Source: Microbacterium sp. EST19A (GTDB taxonomy: Bacteria > Actinomycetota > Actinomycetes > Actinomycetales > Microbacteriaceae). Taken from it: a DNA stretch of 64,000 nt. This document shows positions 1 through 8,983 of the stretch, piece after piece. Position 1 is the first letter of the stretch; the number at the start of each line of letters is the position of its first letter. The translations under genes and the position numbers were made by a program. The stretch spans positions 186,001 through 250,000 of the forward strand of contig NZ_JAHXYZ010000001.1 of assembly GCF_019969685.1 (NCBI RefSeq). Reading direction: 5' to 3'. Below the pieces are notes generated by a model. The model worked only from the letters and a program-made list of their open reading frames with translations, did no database searches and was not told the DNA's origin.

Positions 1-384
1 CCCGATGAGCCAGCGGATGCCGTAGCGGTCGACGAGCGTGCCGTCCCAGTCGCCCCACGGGCGGCGTTGCAGCGGATCGATGACCCTCCCGCCCATGGCG
101 AGGTCGGCGAACCAGCCGGTGAGCGTCGATGCATCCGCGGTGCCGAGCAGGGAGAAGAACATCCCTCCCATCTGCACCGCATCGGCATCGATCCCGGCAT
201 CCGCCCCCGACAGGTCGACGACGCCCTCGAGCATGGCGTGGGCGATCGCGTCGGCCGGACCGTCGTGCCGACCGAACTGCGCGTAATCGAACATCCGCAG
301 CTCGCCGCCGAAGACCGACTGGTAGTGCCGCATCGCCTCGGCGGCGTTACCGGGGAACAGCAGGTACGGGGTCAGTCCGGTCAT
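1..384 (-). CDS. VOC (PhnB-like) family protein, 3' end outside window
   Basis: Partial gene: 128 codons are visible and the frame runs off the left edge. The start MTGLTPYLLFPGNAAEAM, an FGGEL turn near residue 31 and the block WGDWDGTLVDRYGIRW near the visible end are typical of the PhnB-like branch of the vicinal oxygen chelate superfamily (glyoxalase fold). Members are small cytosolic proteins of about 140-150 residues, so only a short tail is missing. The substrate cannot be told from sequence. The ATG at 384 is preferred because a TACACT box lies exactly six bases upstream, which would give a leaderless transcript. Confidence 0.85.
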   Translation of the reverse strand, partial: MTGLTPYLLFPGNAAEAMRHYQSVFGGELRMFDYAQFGRHDGPADAIAHAMLEGVVDLSGADAGIDADAVQMGGMFFSLLGTADASTLTGWFADLAMGGRVIDPLQRRPWGDWDGTLVDRYGIRWLIG

Positions 385-390
385 GCGGCG

Positions 391-396
391 AGTGTA
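391..396 (-). promoter_or_regulatory. -10 box (TACACT), leaderless promoter of the VOC gene
   Basis: TACACT on the minus strand is separated from the ATG at 384 by six bases. That places the expected transcription start on the A of the start codon. No clear -35 box is visible. Confidence 0.5.
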
Positions 397-405
397 GCGC
401 GCGGG

Positions 406-1551
406 CTAGAGCTCGACGCCGACCAGCACAGGCTCCGGCTGCAGCACGAGTCCGAACTCGGCATGCACCCTGCTCTGGATGAAGCGCGCCAGCTCGGCGA
501 CCTCGCCCGCGCTGGCGCCGCCGCGGTTCGTCAGCGCGAGCGCGTGCTTCGTCGAGACGGAGGCGCGGGAACGCGGGAGCTTGAAGCCCTTGCGGATGCC
601 GGCCTGCTCGATCAGCCAGGCGGCGCTCACCTTCACGTCCGAGGCCTCGGTCTTCGTCTGCGGGACGAGCCCGTCGTACGAGGCGAGCGGGATCACGGTG
701 ACGGTGTCGAGGTCGGGCGCGACAGGCCAGCGGGGGCATTCCGGCGGCAGGGCTCGCGCCACGGACTCGGGCACGATCGCATTCTGGAAGAACGAGCCGA
801 CGCCGTGGGTGTCGGGGTCTGCGTCGTCCAGGAGCATCCCCTTGGACGCCCGTGTGGCGAGGATGCGCTCCCGCACCCAGCCGAGCGCCACGGGCGCATC
901 GTGGTCGAGCCCGAGGGCTCGGCGCAGCTGCTCGCCGCGCACGACGCGCTCGCCCGCGACGAACAGGTCGACGGTGATCGAGAGGATGACGGCACGACGC
1001 AGCGGTTCGCCGCCGTAGTGGTGCTTCAGCACGGAGGTGCGGAACCCGAGTCCGAGTTCGGATGCCGGAACCGTCGAGACCTCGCCTGTGGCCTCGTCGA
1101 TGAGCTCGACCTCGACCAGGGTCTCCTGGATCTCCTGCCCGTACGCGCCGATGTTCTGCACGGGCGCCGCGCCGACGGTCCCGGGGATGCCGCTCATGGC
1201 CTCGAGCCCCGCGTAGCCGTGTTCGACCGCATAGGCGACCAGGGCGTCCCATCCGTGGCCGGCCTGCGCCCGCAGACGGATGCGCCCGAGATGCGGAGAG
1301 GGGAGTTCCTCGATGCCTTCCGTGCGCACGCGGATCACCGTGCCGTCGAAGGGCTCATCACCCACGAAGAGGTTCGAGCCGCCGCCGAGCACGAACCACG
1401 GGTCACGCGTGGCCCAGGTGGCGCGCAGCGCGTCGATGAGCTCTGCGGTCGTCGACGCCTCGAGCATCCGCGCAGGAGCCGCCCCGGTGCGCAGCGTCGT
1501 GAGCTGCGACAGACGGATGGGCTCGATGTCCCGCACCTCGGTCGTCCCCAT
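406..1551 (-). CDS. murB: UDP-N-acetylenolpyruvoylglucosamine reductase (MurB)
   Basis: Flavoenzyme that reduces UDP-GlcNAc-enolpyruvate to UDP-MurNAc with NADPH, an early cytosolic step of peptidoglycan synthesis. The 381 residues show the FAD-binding LGGGSNLFVGD and GTVGAAPVQNIGAYG segments, the GSFFQNAIV block that carries the catalytic serine, WLIEQAGIRKG, and the C-terminal ALALTNRGGASAGEV and LQPEPVLVG blocks with the catalytic glutamate. Length and insert pattern fit the longer type I (E. coli-like) MurB. The ATG overlaps the stop of the upstream dehydratase gene by one base (TGATG), so the three genes 2416 to 406 form an operon. A hadAB-murB arrangement is familiar in Actinobacteria. 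Confidence 0.97.
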   Translation of the reverse strand: MGTTEVRDIEPIRLSQLTTLRTGAAPARMLEASTTAELIDALRATWATRDPWFVLGGGSNLFVGDEPFDGTVIRVRTEGIEELPSPHLGRIRLRAQAGHGWDALVAYAVEHGYAGLEAMSGIPGTVGAAPVQNIGAYGQEIQETLVEVELIDEATGEVSTVPASELGLGFRTSVLKHHYGGEPLRRAVILSITVDLFVAGERVVRGEQLRRALGLDHDAPVALGWVRERILATRASKGMLLDDADPDTHGVGSFFQNAIVPESVARALPPECPRWPVAPDLDTVTVIPLASYDGLVPQTKTEASDVKVSAAWLIEQAGIRKGFKLPRSRASVSTKHALALTNRGGASAGEVAELARFIQSRVHAEFGLVLQPEPVLVGVEL

Positions 1552-1949
1552 CAGACGGCGATGCGCAGCTGCGCCTTGACCAGGACGGTCGTCTCGCCGA
1601 ACGTGACCTTCAGGTCGATGCGTGCTGCGGTGTCGTCGACGACCCCGACGGTGGCGACGACGTGCAGGTCGGCGCCGCGCTCGGGATCGACGACCACTGG
1701 TTTGGTGAAGCGCACGCCGTAGTCGAGGATCTTCGCGCCGGGCTCGAGGGCCGCGACCACCACGGACGACGCGATGCCCATCGTGAGCATGCCGTGGGCG
1801 AGCACCCCCGGCAGACCGACGGCCGCCGCGATGTCGTCACGGTAGTGGATGGGGTTGAAGTCCCCGGACGCGCCCGCGTACCGCACCAGCGACTCGCGGG
1901 TGAGGTGTACGGTGCGCTCGGCGACCACGTCTCCGACGGTGTAGCCCAT
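1551..1949 (-). CDS. MaoC-family (R)-hydratase/dehydratase, HadB-like
   Basis: Single hot-dog-fold domain of 132 residues with the MaoC hydratase motif GASGDFNPIHYRDD near residues 26-39, where D and H are the catalytic pair, followed by LPGVLAHGMLTMG. In mycobacteria HadB pairs with HadA or HadC as the 3-hydroxyacyl-ACP dehydratase of FAS-II. Microbacteriaceae lack mycolic acids, so the physiological acyl substrate here is unknown. It overlaps both neighbours by one base, which indicates translational coupling and a heterodimer with the 1949-2416 product. Confidence 0.88.
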   Translation of the reverse strand: MGYTVGDVVAERTVHLTRESLVRYAGASGDFNPIHYRDDIAAAVGLPGVLAHGMLTMGIASSVVVAALEPGAKILDYGVRFTKPVVVDPERGADLHVVATVGVVDDTAARIDLKVTFGETTVLVKAQLRIAV

Positions 1950-2416
1950 CAGGCGGCCTCTCCCTCGGTGTCGTCGCCGGCGCCGACGAGCAGCACACTG
2001 GTGGCGGTCACGACATGCGCTCCGGCGGCATCCGTGATCTCGGCTTCGCTGGTGATCATCGCGTTGCCGCCCATCATGCGGATGCCGGTGACGCGCAGCT
2101 GTCCGGTGAGCTCATCTCCGGCGACGATCGGCCGCGTGTATCCGAAGCGCTGCTCGGCGTGGATCGTGCGCGCCAGCACGATGCCGGAGTCCTCCTGCGC
2201 CAGCAGCTGCTGGAGCGTGTGGTCCTGGATGACCATCGCGAAGGTCGGCGGTGCGACCACGTCGTCGAAGCCGAGTGCGCGGGCCGCGTCGACATCGGTG
2301 TGCTGCGGAGCATCGGCGAACACGGCGCGCGCGAACTCGCGCACCTTCTCGCGTCCGACGAGGTACGGGGCGGTCGGCGGGAACTCCCGGCCGACAAGAT
2401 CTTGGTTCACTGCCAC
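1949..2416 (-). CDS. MaoC N-terminal-domain dehydratase subunit, HadA-like
   Basis: A 155-residue protein starting at GTG, related to the FAS1-like dehydratase (N-terminal MaoC) domain. Visible blocks are LVGREKVREFARAVFAD, VVAPPTFAMV and AEQRFGYTRPIVAGDEL. It lacks the D-x(4)-H catalytic pair seen in the next gene, as expected for the substrate-binding HadA partner. First gene of the dehydratase-murB operon. A GAGGGG stretch upstream of GTG is a plausible ribosome site, and a TAGGAT box lies 12 bases upstream. The acid-rich C-terminus (GDDTEGEAA) is unremarkable. Confidence 0.85.
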   Translation of the reverse strand: MAVNQDLVGREFPPTAPYLVGREKVREFARAVFADAPQHTDVDAARALGFDDVVAPPTFAMVIQDHTLQQLLAQEDSGIVLARTIHAEQRFGYTRPIVAGDELTGQLRVTGIRMMGGNAMITSEAEITDAAGAHVVTATSVLLVGAGDDTEGEAA

Positions 2417-2443
2417 CCCTCGATCCTACCGAGGCGGGACGAG

Positions 2444-3241
2444 TCAGTCCTTCTTGCGCCCGCGGATCGCCTTCAGCGCCATCTGCACCGCGATGACGAC
2501 GAGGTATGCCGCGAACAGCATGTTTCCGACGAACGGATCGATGAGGGTCGCGAGCCACGCGCCCAGCGCGGTCGTGGTGCACGCGGAGACGCCGACGATG
2601 GCGGCGGCGACGAGGTCCACGTTGTGGTTGCGGAGGTTGCCGATGGTTCCGGAGATCGCTGTGGGGATCATCATGAGCAGCGACGTGCCCTTGGCGATCA
2701 GGTCGCTCGTCCCGAAGGCGAGCATCAGGACCGGCACGACGATCACGCCGCCTCCGACACCGATGAGCCCGGCGAGGATGCCGGTGACGACGCCTGTCGC
2801 GACAAGCGCGAGTCCGTTCAGCAGCTGGACCTCGAATTCCGCGTCGCGCGACGGGATCACCAGGAAGAGGCTCACGATCACCACCACGAGGAAGCCGACG
2901 AACAGCCACCGGAGCACGGTCTGGGAGACCTTGGGAAGCAGGCGTGTGCCGATCTGCGCGCCGACCACGGAACCCGCGGCGAGGATGAGCCCGGGGATCC
3001 AGGCGACCGAGCCGTGGATCGCATACGACACCACGCCCACCGTGGCCGTGGGCACGATCGCGGCGAGCGAGGTTCCCGCTCCGAGCCGCTGGTTGAAGTG
3101 CAGCAGGAGGACCAGCAGCGGGACGATGACTGTACCGCCGCCCACTCCGAAGAGGCCGGACAGGAGGCCCGCGAGGAGGCCGATCCCGACGAATGCCGTG
3201 TAGGCACGAGGCCCTCGGTTCAGGGTCTGTGCGTCGCTCAC
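2444..3241 (-). CDS. TauE/SafE family sulfite exporter-like membrane protein
   Basis: Integral membrane protein of 265 residues with about eight predicted helices and the two internal repeats of the TauE/SafE family. The glycine-rich loop LLAGLLSGLFGVGGGTVIVPLL occurs early, and its counterpart GILAGLIGVGGGVIVVPVL occurs in the second half. Family members export sulfite, sulfoacetate or related organosulfur anions, but the substrate here is not predictable. The start is GTG at 3241, six bases after a TAGGCT box. It is monocistronic, divergent from the acyl-CoA ligase gene, and 27 bases upstream of the dehydratase operon. Confidence 0.9.
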   Translation of the reverse strand: MSDAQTLNRGPRAYTAFVGIGLLAGLLSGLFGVGGGTVIVPLLVLLLHFNQRLGAGTSLAAIVPTATVGVVSYAIHGSVAWIPGLILAAGSVVGAQIGTRLLPKVSQTVLRWLFVGFLVVVIVSLFLVIPSRDAEFEVQLLNGLALVATGVVTGILAGLIGVGGGVIVVPVLMLAFGTSDLIAKGTSLLMMIPTAISGTIGNLRNHNVDLVAAAIVGVSACTTTALGAWLATLIDPFVGNMLFAAYLVVIAVQMALKAIRGRKKD

Positions 3242-3247
3242 CGCATC

Positions 3248-3253
3248 AGCCTA
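3248..3253 (-). promoter_or_regulatory. -10 box (TAGGCT), leaderless promoter of the TauE-like gene
   Basis: TAGGCT, six bases, then the GTG start. It fits the leaderless layout seen repeatedly in this window. Confidence 0.5.
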
Positions 3254-3359
3254 CTCGCGCCCGGCGACCATCTCCGCCAGAGGCTGGCACGGAGTTCCGC
3301 GTCATGAGAAACTGAATCCCGTACGACGATGACGTCGAGACCTGATCGAAGGAGATCTC

Positions 3360-4934
3360 ATGGTTCGCAGCACTCTTCCCGAGGTGGAGATCCCCGCCGT
3401 CTCCGTGTACGACTACCTGTTCGGCGATCTCGACGAGGACCGCCTCGACGCCGTCGCACTGATCGACGGGACCAGCGGCGCCGAGACGACGTACCGGCAG
3501 CTGGTTGCCCAGATCGATCTGTTCGCCGGAGCGCTGGCAGCCCGGGGCGTCGGCGTCGGCACCCGCATCGGCGTGCTGTGTCCGAACATCCCGGCGTTCG
3601 CGACGGTCTTCCACGGCATCCTCCGCGCCGGGGCCACCGCGACGACGATCAACTCGCTCTACACCCCCGACGAGATCGTGAACCAGCTCACCGATGCGGG
3701 GGCGGAATGGCTGATCACGGTCTCTCCGCTTCTGCCCGGCGCGGAGGCCGCGGCCGCGAAGGTCGGGATCGACGCGGATCACCTCATCGTGCTCGACGGC
3801 GCCGAGGGGCATCCCTCCCTCCGCGATCTCCTCGGCGAGGGCCACGCCGCCCCGGAGGTCTCCTTCGACCCCGCTGAGCACCTCGCGGTGCTCCCCTACT
3901 CCTCGGGGACGACCGGACGGCCGAAGGGCGTGATGCTCACGCACCGCAACCTCGTCGCGAACGTCAGCCAGTGCCGTTCGACGATCTCCCTGGCCGACGG
4001 CGATCGCGTCCTCGCGGTGCTGCCGTTCTTCCACATCTACGGGATGACGGTTCTGCTGAACTTCGCGCTGCGACAGCGTGCCGCCCTCGTCACGATGCCG
4101 AAGTTCGATCTGACCGAGTTCCTGCGGGTCGTCGCCGAGCATCGCACCACCTGGGTGTTCATCGCCCCGCCGATCGCTGTCGCCCTGGCGAAGCATCCGC
4201 TGATCGATCAGTACGATCTCTCCTCCATCAAGGTGATCTTCTCGGGGGCCGCTCCCCTCGACGGCGCGCTGGCCTCGGCCGTGGCGACGCGGCTGGACTG
4301 CACGGTCTGCCAGGGGTACGGCATGACCGAGACCAGCCCGGTGACCCACGCCATCCCCGCTGCTCGTGACGACATCGACCGTTCCTCCGTCGGGATGCTC
4401 ATCAGCAACACCGAGGCACGGCTGATCGACCCCGAGAGCGGGGCCGACGTCACCGTGCCCGACGAGGGCGCGAGCGAACCCGGCGAGCTGCTGATCCGCG
4501 GCCCGCAGGTCATGAAGGGCTACCTCAACCGCCCGGACGCCACCGCCGAGATGCTCGACGCTGACGGCTGGCTGCGCACCGGCGACGTCGCGACCGTCAC
4601 GCACGACGGCATCTTCCGCATTGTCGACCGGCTCAAGGAGCTCATCAAGTACAAGGGCTACCAGGTCGCACCGGCTGTGCTGGAGGCCGTGCTGCTCGAG
4701 CATCCGTCCATCGCGGACGCTGCGGTCATCGGCGCTCCCGACGAGGACGGTCAGGAGGTGCCGAAGGCGTTCGTCGTGCGGCAGGCGGATGCCGATCTCG
4801 ACGCGGATGCCGTCATGGCGCACGTCGCCGCCCATGTCGCCCCGCACGAGAAGGTCCGCCAGGTGGAGTTCATCGACGCGATCCCGAAGTCCACGTCGGG
4901 CAAGATCCTCCGGAAGGACCTGCGCGCCCGCTGA
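3360..4934 (+). CDS. 4-coumarate-CoA ligase-like acyl-CoA synthetase
   Basis: Adenylate-forming enzyme of 524 residues (ANL superfamily) that would activate a carboxylic acid with ATP and transfer it to CoA. Core motifs are the P-loop-like YSSGTTGRPKGVMLTH near residue 180, GYGMTETSPVTH, YLNRPDATAEMLDADGWLRTGD, RLKELIKYKGYQVAP and the C-terminal catalytic lysine region PKSTSGKILRKDLR. The order and spacing match the 4CL/long-chain group rather than acetyl-CoA synthetase. The exact acid is unknown. A good Shine-Dalgarno sequence (AAGGAG) sits seven bases before ATG. The gene is monocistronic and convergent with rplQ. Confidence 0.92.
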   Translation: MVRSTLPEVEIPAVSVYDYLFGDLDEDRLDAVALIDGTSGAETTYRQLVAQIDLFAGALAARGVGVGTRIGVLCPNIPAFATVFHGILRAGATATTINSLYTPDEIVNQLTDAGAEWLITVSPLLPGAEAAAAKVGIDADHLIVLDGAEGHPSLRDLLGEGHAAPEVSFDPAEHLAVLPYSSGTTGRPKGVMLTHRNLVANVSQCRSTISLADGDRVLAVLPFFHIYGMTVLLNFALRQRAALVTMPKFDLTEFLRVVAEHRTTWVFIAPPIAVALAKHPLIDQYDLSSIKVIFSGAAPLDGALASAVATRLDCTVCQGYGMTETSPVTHAIPAARDDIDRSSVGMLISNTEARLIDPESGADVTVPDEGASEPGELLIRGPQVMKGYLNRPDATAEMLDADGWLRTGDVATVTHDGIFRIVDRLKELIKYKGYQVAPAVLEAVLLEHPSIADAAVIGAPDEDGQEVPKAFVVRQADADLDADAVMAHVAAHVAPHEKVRQVEFIDAIPKSTSGKILRKDLRAR

Positions 4935-4944
4935 CCCCGCCCGA

Positions 4945-5019
4945 GTTCTGCGGCCATTCCGAACTTCTGCGGCCACATCTCGCGAATCGGGCCGCAGAAG
5001 CTGCTCCTGGCCGCGGAAC
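4945..5019. repeat. Long inverted repeat built on TTCTGCGGCC units (element 1)
   Basis: Two 30-base arms (4945-4974 and 4990-5019) flank a 15-base loop. Each arm holds two TTCTGCGGCC-type units whose starts are 19 bases apart. The inner 11 bp pair perfectly and the outer 12 bp have one mismatch. The seven bases between the units do not pair. It lies just after the acyl-CoA ligase stop. A second element with the same architecture is at 47626-47691. Confidence 0.75.
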
Positions 5020-5035
5020 CTGCATCCGGAAACGA

Positions 5036-5071
5036 CGAAGCCCGCCACCCCGGAAGGGGCGGCGGGCTTCG
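5036..5071 (-). terminator. rplQ operon terminator
   Basis: CGAAGCCCGCC (5036-5046) pairs perfectly with GGCGGGCTTCG (5061-5071). An inner four-base CCCC/GGGG stem closes a GGAA loop. It lies 14 bases after the rplQ stop, and there is little T-run, as is common in actinobacteria. It may also stop transcription from the convergent acyl-CoA ligase. Confidence 0.8.
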
Positions 5072-5084
5072 CGGTGAGAGGTGC

Positions 5085-5645
5085 TTACTTCTCGACAGCA
5101 TCCTCGGCGGCAGCCTCGGCTGCTTCGCCCTCGGCCTGCGACTCGGCGCCGGCGTCCGGCGTCTCCTCGACGGCTGCGTCCTCGGCGGGAGCCTCCTCAG
5201 CGGGAGCCTCCTCGACGACCTCAGCGGGCTTCTCGGCCTTCGGAGCGGCAGCAGCCGACTTCTTGGCGGACTTCGGCTTCGGGTTGACCGGCTCGAGAAC
5301 GAGCTCGATCACGGCCATCGGAGCGTTGTCGCCCTTGCGGTTGCCGACCTTGGTGATACGGGTGTAGCCACCCTCGCGGTCAGCGACCAGCGGCGCGATC
5401 TCGGCGAAGAGCGTGTGCACGACGCTCTTGTCGCCGATGACCGACAGCACGCGACGACGCGCGTGCAGGTCGCCGCGCTTCGCGAACGTGATCAGACGCT
5501 CGGCGAGCGGACGCAGGCGCTTGGCCTTGGTCTCGGTCGTCTTGATCGACTTGTGGGTGAACAGAGCCGCCGCGAGGTTGGCAAGCAGCAGGCGCTCGTG
5601 GGCGGGGCCGCCTCCGAGGCGGGGACCCTTAGTGGGCTTGGGCAT
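5085..5645 (-). CDS. rplQ: 50S ribosomal protein bL17 with acidic C-terminal extension
   Basis: Large-subunit protein bL17. The conserved core spans residues 1-120 ([25 protein letters not shown], then [17 protein letters not shown]). The E. coli protein has about 127 residues. Here residues from about 121 to 186 form an Ala/Glu/Pro/Lys-rich low-complexity tail (repeated [12 protein letters not shown] units) of a kind common in Actinobacteria and probably disordered. Last gene of the infA-rplQ operon, 33 bases after rpoA, and followed by a terminator. Confidence 0.97.
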   Translation of the reverse strand: MPKPTKGPRLGGGPAHERLLLANLAAALFTHKSIKTTETKAKRLRPLAERLITFAKRGDLHARRRVLSVIGDKSVVHTLFAEIAPLVADREGGYTRITKVGNRKGDNAPMAVIELVLEPVNPKPKSAKKSAAAAPKAEKPAEVVEEAPAEEAPAEDAAVEETPDAGAESQAEGEAAEAAAEDAVEK

Positions 5646-5678
5646 AATCGTCTAACTCCTGGTCAGAAGGGTCGGGTA

Positions 5679-6668
5679 TCAGAAGGACTCGTCTTCGCTG
5701 CCGCCGTAGAAGTGGGCGCCGTCGAAACCGGGCACCGAATCCTTGAGCGACAGACCGAGCGAGATGAGCTTGTCGCGCACCTCGTCGACCGACTTCTGGC
5801 CGAAATTGCGGATGTTCATGAGCTGCGTCTCCGACAGGGCGACGAGCTCGGAAACAGTGTTGATGCCTTCACGCTTCAGGCAGTTGTACGAGCGGACCGA
5901 CAGGTCGAGGTCTTCGATCGGCATCGACAGCTCGCTGGAGTTCACTGCCTCCACCGGTGCCGGGCCGATCTCGATGCCCTCGGCCTCGACGTTCAGCTCG
6001 CGGGCGAGACCGAACAGCTCGGTGAGCGTCTTGGCGGCCGACGCGACAGCGTCGCGCGGGCTGATCGACGACTTGGTCTCGACGTCGAGGACGAGCTTGT
6101 CGAAGTCGGTGCGCTCACCGGCACGAGTCGCCTCGACGCGGTAGCTGACCTTCAGGACCGGCGAGTAGATCGAGTCGATCGGGATCTGACCGGCCTCGGC
6201 GTACTCGTTGCGGTTCTGCGTGGCGGAGACGTAGCCGCGGCCACGCTCGATGGTGAGCTCGAGCTCGAACTTCGCGGTCTCGTTGAGGGTCGCGATGACG
6301 AGCTCGGGGTTCTGCACCTCGACACCGGCCGGAGCCGAGATGTCAGCGGCGGTCACTTCGCCCGAACCGGTCTTGCGCAGGTACGCCGTGATCGGCTCGT
6401 CGCGCTCCGACGAGACCACGAGCTGCTTGATGTTGAGGATGATCTCGGTGACATCCTCCTTCACGCCGGGGATGGTGCTGAACTCGTGCAGCACGCCGTC
6501 GAGACGAACGCTGGTGACAGCGGCGCCGGGGATCGACGACAGCAGGCTGCGACGCAGCGCGTTGCCGATCGTGTAGCCGAAGCCGGGCTCCAGAGGCTCG
6601 ATGATGAACCGGCTACGGTTCTCGACGATCTTTTCCTCGGTCAGTGTGGGACGCTGTGCAATGAGCAC
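5679..6668 (-). CDS. rpoA: DNA-directed RNA polymerase alpha subunit
   Basis: Alpha subunit of 329 residues. The N-terminal assembly domain includes [25 protein letters not shown] and ends near residue 230. A linker follows, then the C-terminal domain (residues about 240-310) with [19 protein letters not shown] and the helix-hairpin-helix that contacts UP elements and activators. It is preceded by a 134-base gap after rpsK that holds a 13-bp hairpin, so its level may be uncoupled from the upstream ribosomal genes. Confidence 0.99.
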   Translation of the reverse strand: MLIAQRPTLTEEKIVENRSRFIIEPLEPGFGYTIGNALRRSLLSSIPGAAVTSVRLDGVLHEFSTIPGVKEDVTEIILNIKQLVVSSERDEPITAYLRKTGSGEVTAADISAPAGVEVQNPELVIATLNETAKFELELTIERGRGYVSATQNRNEYAEAGQIPIDSIYSPVLKVSYRVEATRAGERTDFDKLVLDVETKSSISPRDAVASAAKTLTELFGLARELNVEAEGIEIGPAPVEAVNSSELSMPIEDLDLSVRSYNCLKREGINTVSELVALSETQLMNIRNFGQKSVDEVRDKLISLGLSLKDSVPGFDGAHFYGGSEDESF

Positions 6669-6755
6669 TCTGTGTTCCTTTCGATCACATGCCCGCTATA
6701 TGACATGTGGTGTGGTGAGGTCTTCAATTGTGGAAGTCGATGCCCGCATGCGGGC

Positions 6756-6794
6756 GTCGAGCCGCTCGCACCCCGAAGGGCCGAGCGGCTCGAC
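6756..6794 (-). terminator. Strong hairpin between rpsK and rpoA
   Basis: GTCGAGCCGCTCG (6756-6768) pairs perfectly with CGAGCGGCTCGAC (6782-6794) around a 13-base loop. A self-complementary GCCCGCATGCGGGC sits beside it at 6742-6755. There is no T-run. It may act as a partial terminator, a processing site or a stability element. Confidence 0.5.
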
Positions 6795-6802
6795 GAGCCG
6801 TG

Positions 6803-7201
6803 TCAGACGCGGCGGCGCTTCGGCGGGCGGCAACCGTTGTGCGCCTGCGGGGTGACGTCCTGGATCGAGCCCACCTCGAGGCCGGCGGCCTGGAGCGAGC
6901 GGATCGCGGTCTCGCGGCCGGAGCCCGGACCCTTCACGAAGACGTCGACCTTCTTGACACCGTGCTCCTGCGCCTGACGCGCAGCGGACTCGGCAGCAAG
7001 ACCTGCGGCGTACGGGGTCGACTTGCGCGAGCCCTTGAAGCCCACGCCACCCGACGATGCCCAGCTGATGACAGCGCCGGACGGGTCGGTGATCGAGACG
7101 ATCGTGTTGTTGAACGTCGACTTGATGTGGGCCTGGCCCAGCGCGATGTTCTTCTTTTCCTTGCGGCGCGGCTTGCGCGCGGCGGCCTTGGGTGCAGCCA
7201 T
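6803..7201 (-). CDS. rpsK: 30S ribosomal protein uS11
   Basis: Platform protein of the small subunit, 132 residues. The core shows [42 protein letters not shown] and the C-terminal CRPPKRRRV. The N-terminus is basic and alanine-rich ([17 protein letters not shown]). It lies 31 bases after rpsM in the infA-rplQ operon. Confidence 0.98.
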   Translation of the reverse strand: MAAPKAAARKPRRKEKKNIALGQAHIKSTFNNTIVSITDPSGAVISWASSGGVGFKGSRKSTPYAAGLAAESAARQAQEHGVKKVDVFVKGPGSGRETAIRSLQAAGLEVGSIQDVTPQAHNGCRPPKRRRV

Positions 7202-7232
7202 GAAAATGTTCTCCTAGTCCCTGGGGCCGCGT

Positions 7233-7607
<375 letters not shown>

Positions 7608-7752
7608 GCGGTTCTCCTGGATGTAGTGGAGGTATGGAACAGGATCGGTGCCCGGGCCTCCGCCCCGAGGTGTCCCCCGCTTTCACGGGTTCTGATCCTG
7701 CCGTTTCGTATTGAGTTGTGAGATGTGCGCGAGCGGTGCCGCGCAGCGCAGG

Positions 7753-7869
7753 TCAGCCCTGGCGCTGCTTGTGACGCGGGTTGCTCTTGCAGATCACCAT
7801 GACGCGGCCGTGGCGGCGGATCACCTTGCAGTGATCGCAGATCGGCTTGACGCTGGGGTTGACCTTCAT
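7753..7869 (-). CDS. rpmJ: 50S ribosomal protein bL36 (zinc-ribbon form)
   Basis: A 38-residue gene read directly from the minus strand: [20 protein letters not shown], then [18 protein letters not shown]. The Cys-x2-Cys, Cys and His ligands of the zinc ribbon are all present, so this is the C+ form. It lies 65 bases after infA and precedes rpsM, the usual bacterial order. Confidence 0.97.
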   Translation of the reverse strand: MKVNPSVKPICDHCKVIRRHGRVMVICKSNPRHKQRQG

Positions 7870-7934
7870 GATTTATCCTGTTCGCTGTCTTCGTACCGCC
7901 CCGTCTCCGAGGCAGGCCGTTACTTCTCGACCGA

Positions 7935-8156
7935 TCAGCGGTAGCGGTAGACGATACGGCCGCGGGTGAGGTCGTAGGGGCTGAGCTCCACGACCACGCG
8001 GTCCTCGGGGATGATACGGATGTAGTTCTGCCGCATCTTTCCTGAGATCGTTGCCAGGACCTTGTGTCCGTTGCTGAGCTCAACGCGGAACATCGCGTTG
8101 GGCAGAGCCTCGGAGATCACGCCCTCGATCTCGATGACACCGTCTTTCTTAGCCAT
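7935..8156 (-). CDS. infA: Translation initiation factor IF-1
   Basis: Small OB-fold protein of 73 residues ([18 protein letters not shown], then [22 protein letters not shown], ending GRIVYRYR) that binds the 30S A site during initiation. The frame stays open upstream to 8231, but family length and the conserved MAKKDG start fix the ATG at 8156. It is the first gene of the infA-rpmJ-rpsM-rpsK-rpoA-rplQ operon, with a strong promoter about 100 bases upstream. Confidence 0.98.
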   Translation of the reverse strand: MAKKDGVIEIEGVISEALPNAMFRVELSNGHKVLATISGKMRQNYIRIIPEDRVVVELSPYDLTRGRIVYRYR

Positions 8157-8262
8157 AGCCTCGCTGACGCTTCTGCAGACCGGTCGATCTGCGGTGGGTG
8201 GGTGGTTTGCGGTGCTGCACCGATCAGACACGCCGAATCAAGGCACAAAGCACCAAAGATCA

Positions 8263-8291
8263 ATATTAGACGCTCGGGAGGCATCCGGCAA
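8263..8291 (-). promoter_or_regulatory. Promoter of the infA operon
   Basis: On the minus strand TTGCCG (8286-8291), a 17-base spacer, then TAATAT (8263-8268). The expected start is near 8256, giving a leader of about 100 bases before infA. This is one of the two best sigma-70-type matches in the window. Confidence 0.75.
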
Positions 8292-8311
8292 CTCGGCCGG
8301 TGCTGCCGGGC

Positions 8312-8983
8312 TCAGCCGATCAGATCGGTGAGCTTCTTGAGGTCGTCCGGGTTGTTCTGCAGGTCGAGTCGGGTGCCGTTGATCTCGATCGTGGGGGTTC
8401 CACCGATCTCGTTCGCCTTCGCCTGGGCGACCCCGAACTTGCGGTACGTCTCGTCGTTGATGCAGGAGACGGCGTCATCCGCACCGACCTGGGAAGCGAA
8501 CCCGGCGAGCTCCTCGGTCGTGAGGCCCGCGGAGTTCTCGGCGGGCTGGTTCTCGAACAGCACCTTGGCGTAGTCGAGGTAGAGGTCGGGGTTGGACTCG
8601 GCGACGCACACAGCCGCACCGGCCGAGCGCGACGAGTAGTCGGTTCCCTGCGAGTAGCGGTCGAGGATCGCGATCGGGTGGTACTGCAGGGTGATGCGCC
8701 CGTCCTCCGCAGCCGCCTCGAGCGCCGGTCCGTACTGGTCTTCGAAGCTCTTGCACACGGGGCACTGGAAGTCGACGAACACCGCGACAGTGTCCTCGCC
8801 CTCGCCGACGGAGATCGACCCGGCGTCGGCATCGAACGTTCCGTTGCTCGTCGGCGCAGCACCCGGAGAGGTCGCCTGGTTGTTGAGGAACACCACGAGA
8901 CCACCCAGCACGACCAGCACCACGACCACGGCGATGGAGACGCCGATCGCGAACCAGTTCGTGTTGCTCTTCGCCGCTGCCAT
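8312..8983 (-). CDS. Membrane-anchored DsbA-like thioredoxin-fold protein
   Basis: The 223 residues have a cytosolic N-terminus and one helix at about residues 11-33. An extracytoplasmic thioredoxin/DsbA domain follows, with active site C74-P-V-C77 in FVDFQCPVCKSFE and the cis-proline loop GGTPTIEINGTRLDL near the end. Such proteins oxidise or isomerise disulfides in exported proteins. The gene overlaps the map stop by one base (TAATG), so it is the last gene of secY-adk-map. This is an unusual site for a redox protein but makes sense beside secretion genes. Confidence 0.88.
   Translation of the reverse strand: MAAAKSNTNWFAIGVSIAVVVVLVVLGGLVVFLNNQATSPGAAPTSNGTFDADAGSISVGEGEDTVAVFVDFQCPVCKSFEDQYGPALEAAAEDGRITLQYHPIAILDRYSQGTDYSSRSAGAAVCVAESNPDLYLDYAKVLFENQPAENSAGLTTEELAGFASQVGADDAVSCINDETYRKFGVAQAKANEIGGTPTIEINGTRLDLQNNPDDLKKLTDLIG

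Noticed and set aside
67..1722. 551-codon plus-strand frame over murB and the dehydratase genes
   Set aside because: It is a shadow of murB and the MaoC gene on the other strand. The real proteins have full family motifs and coupled starts.
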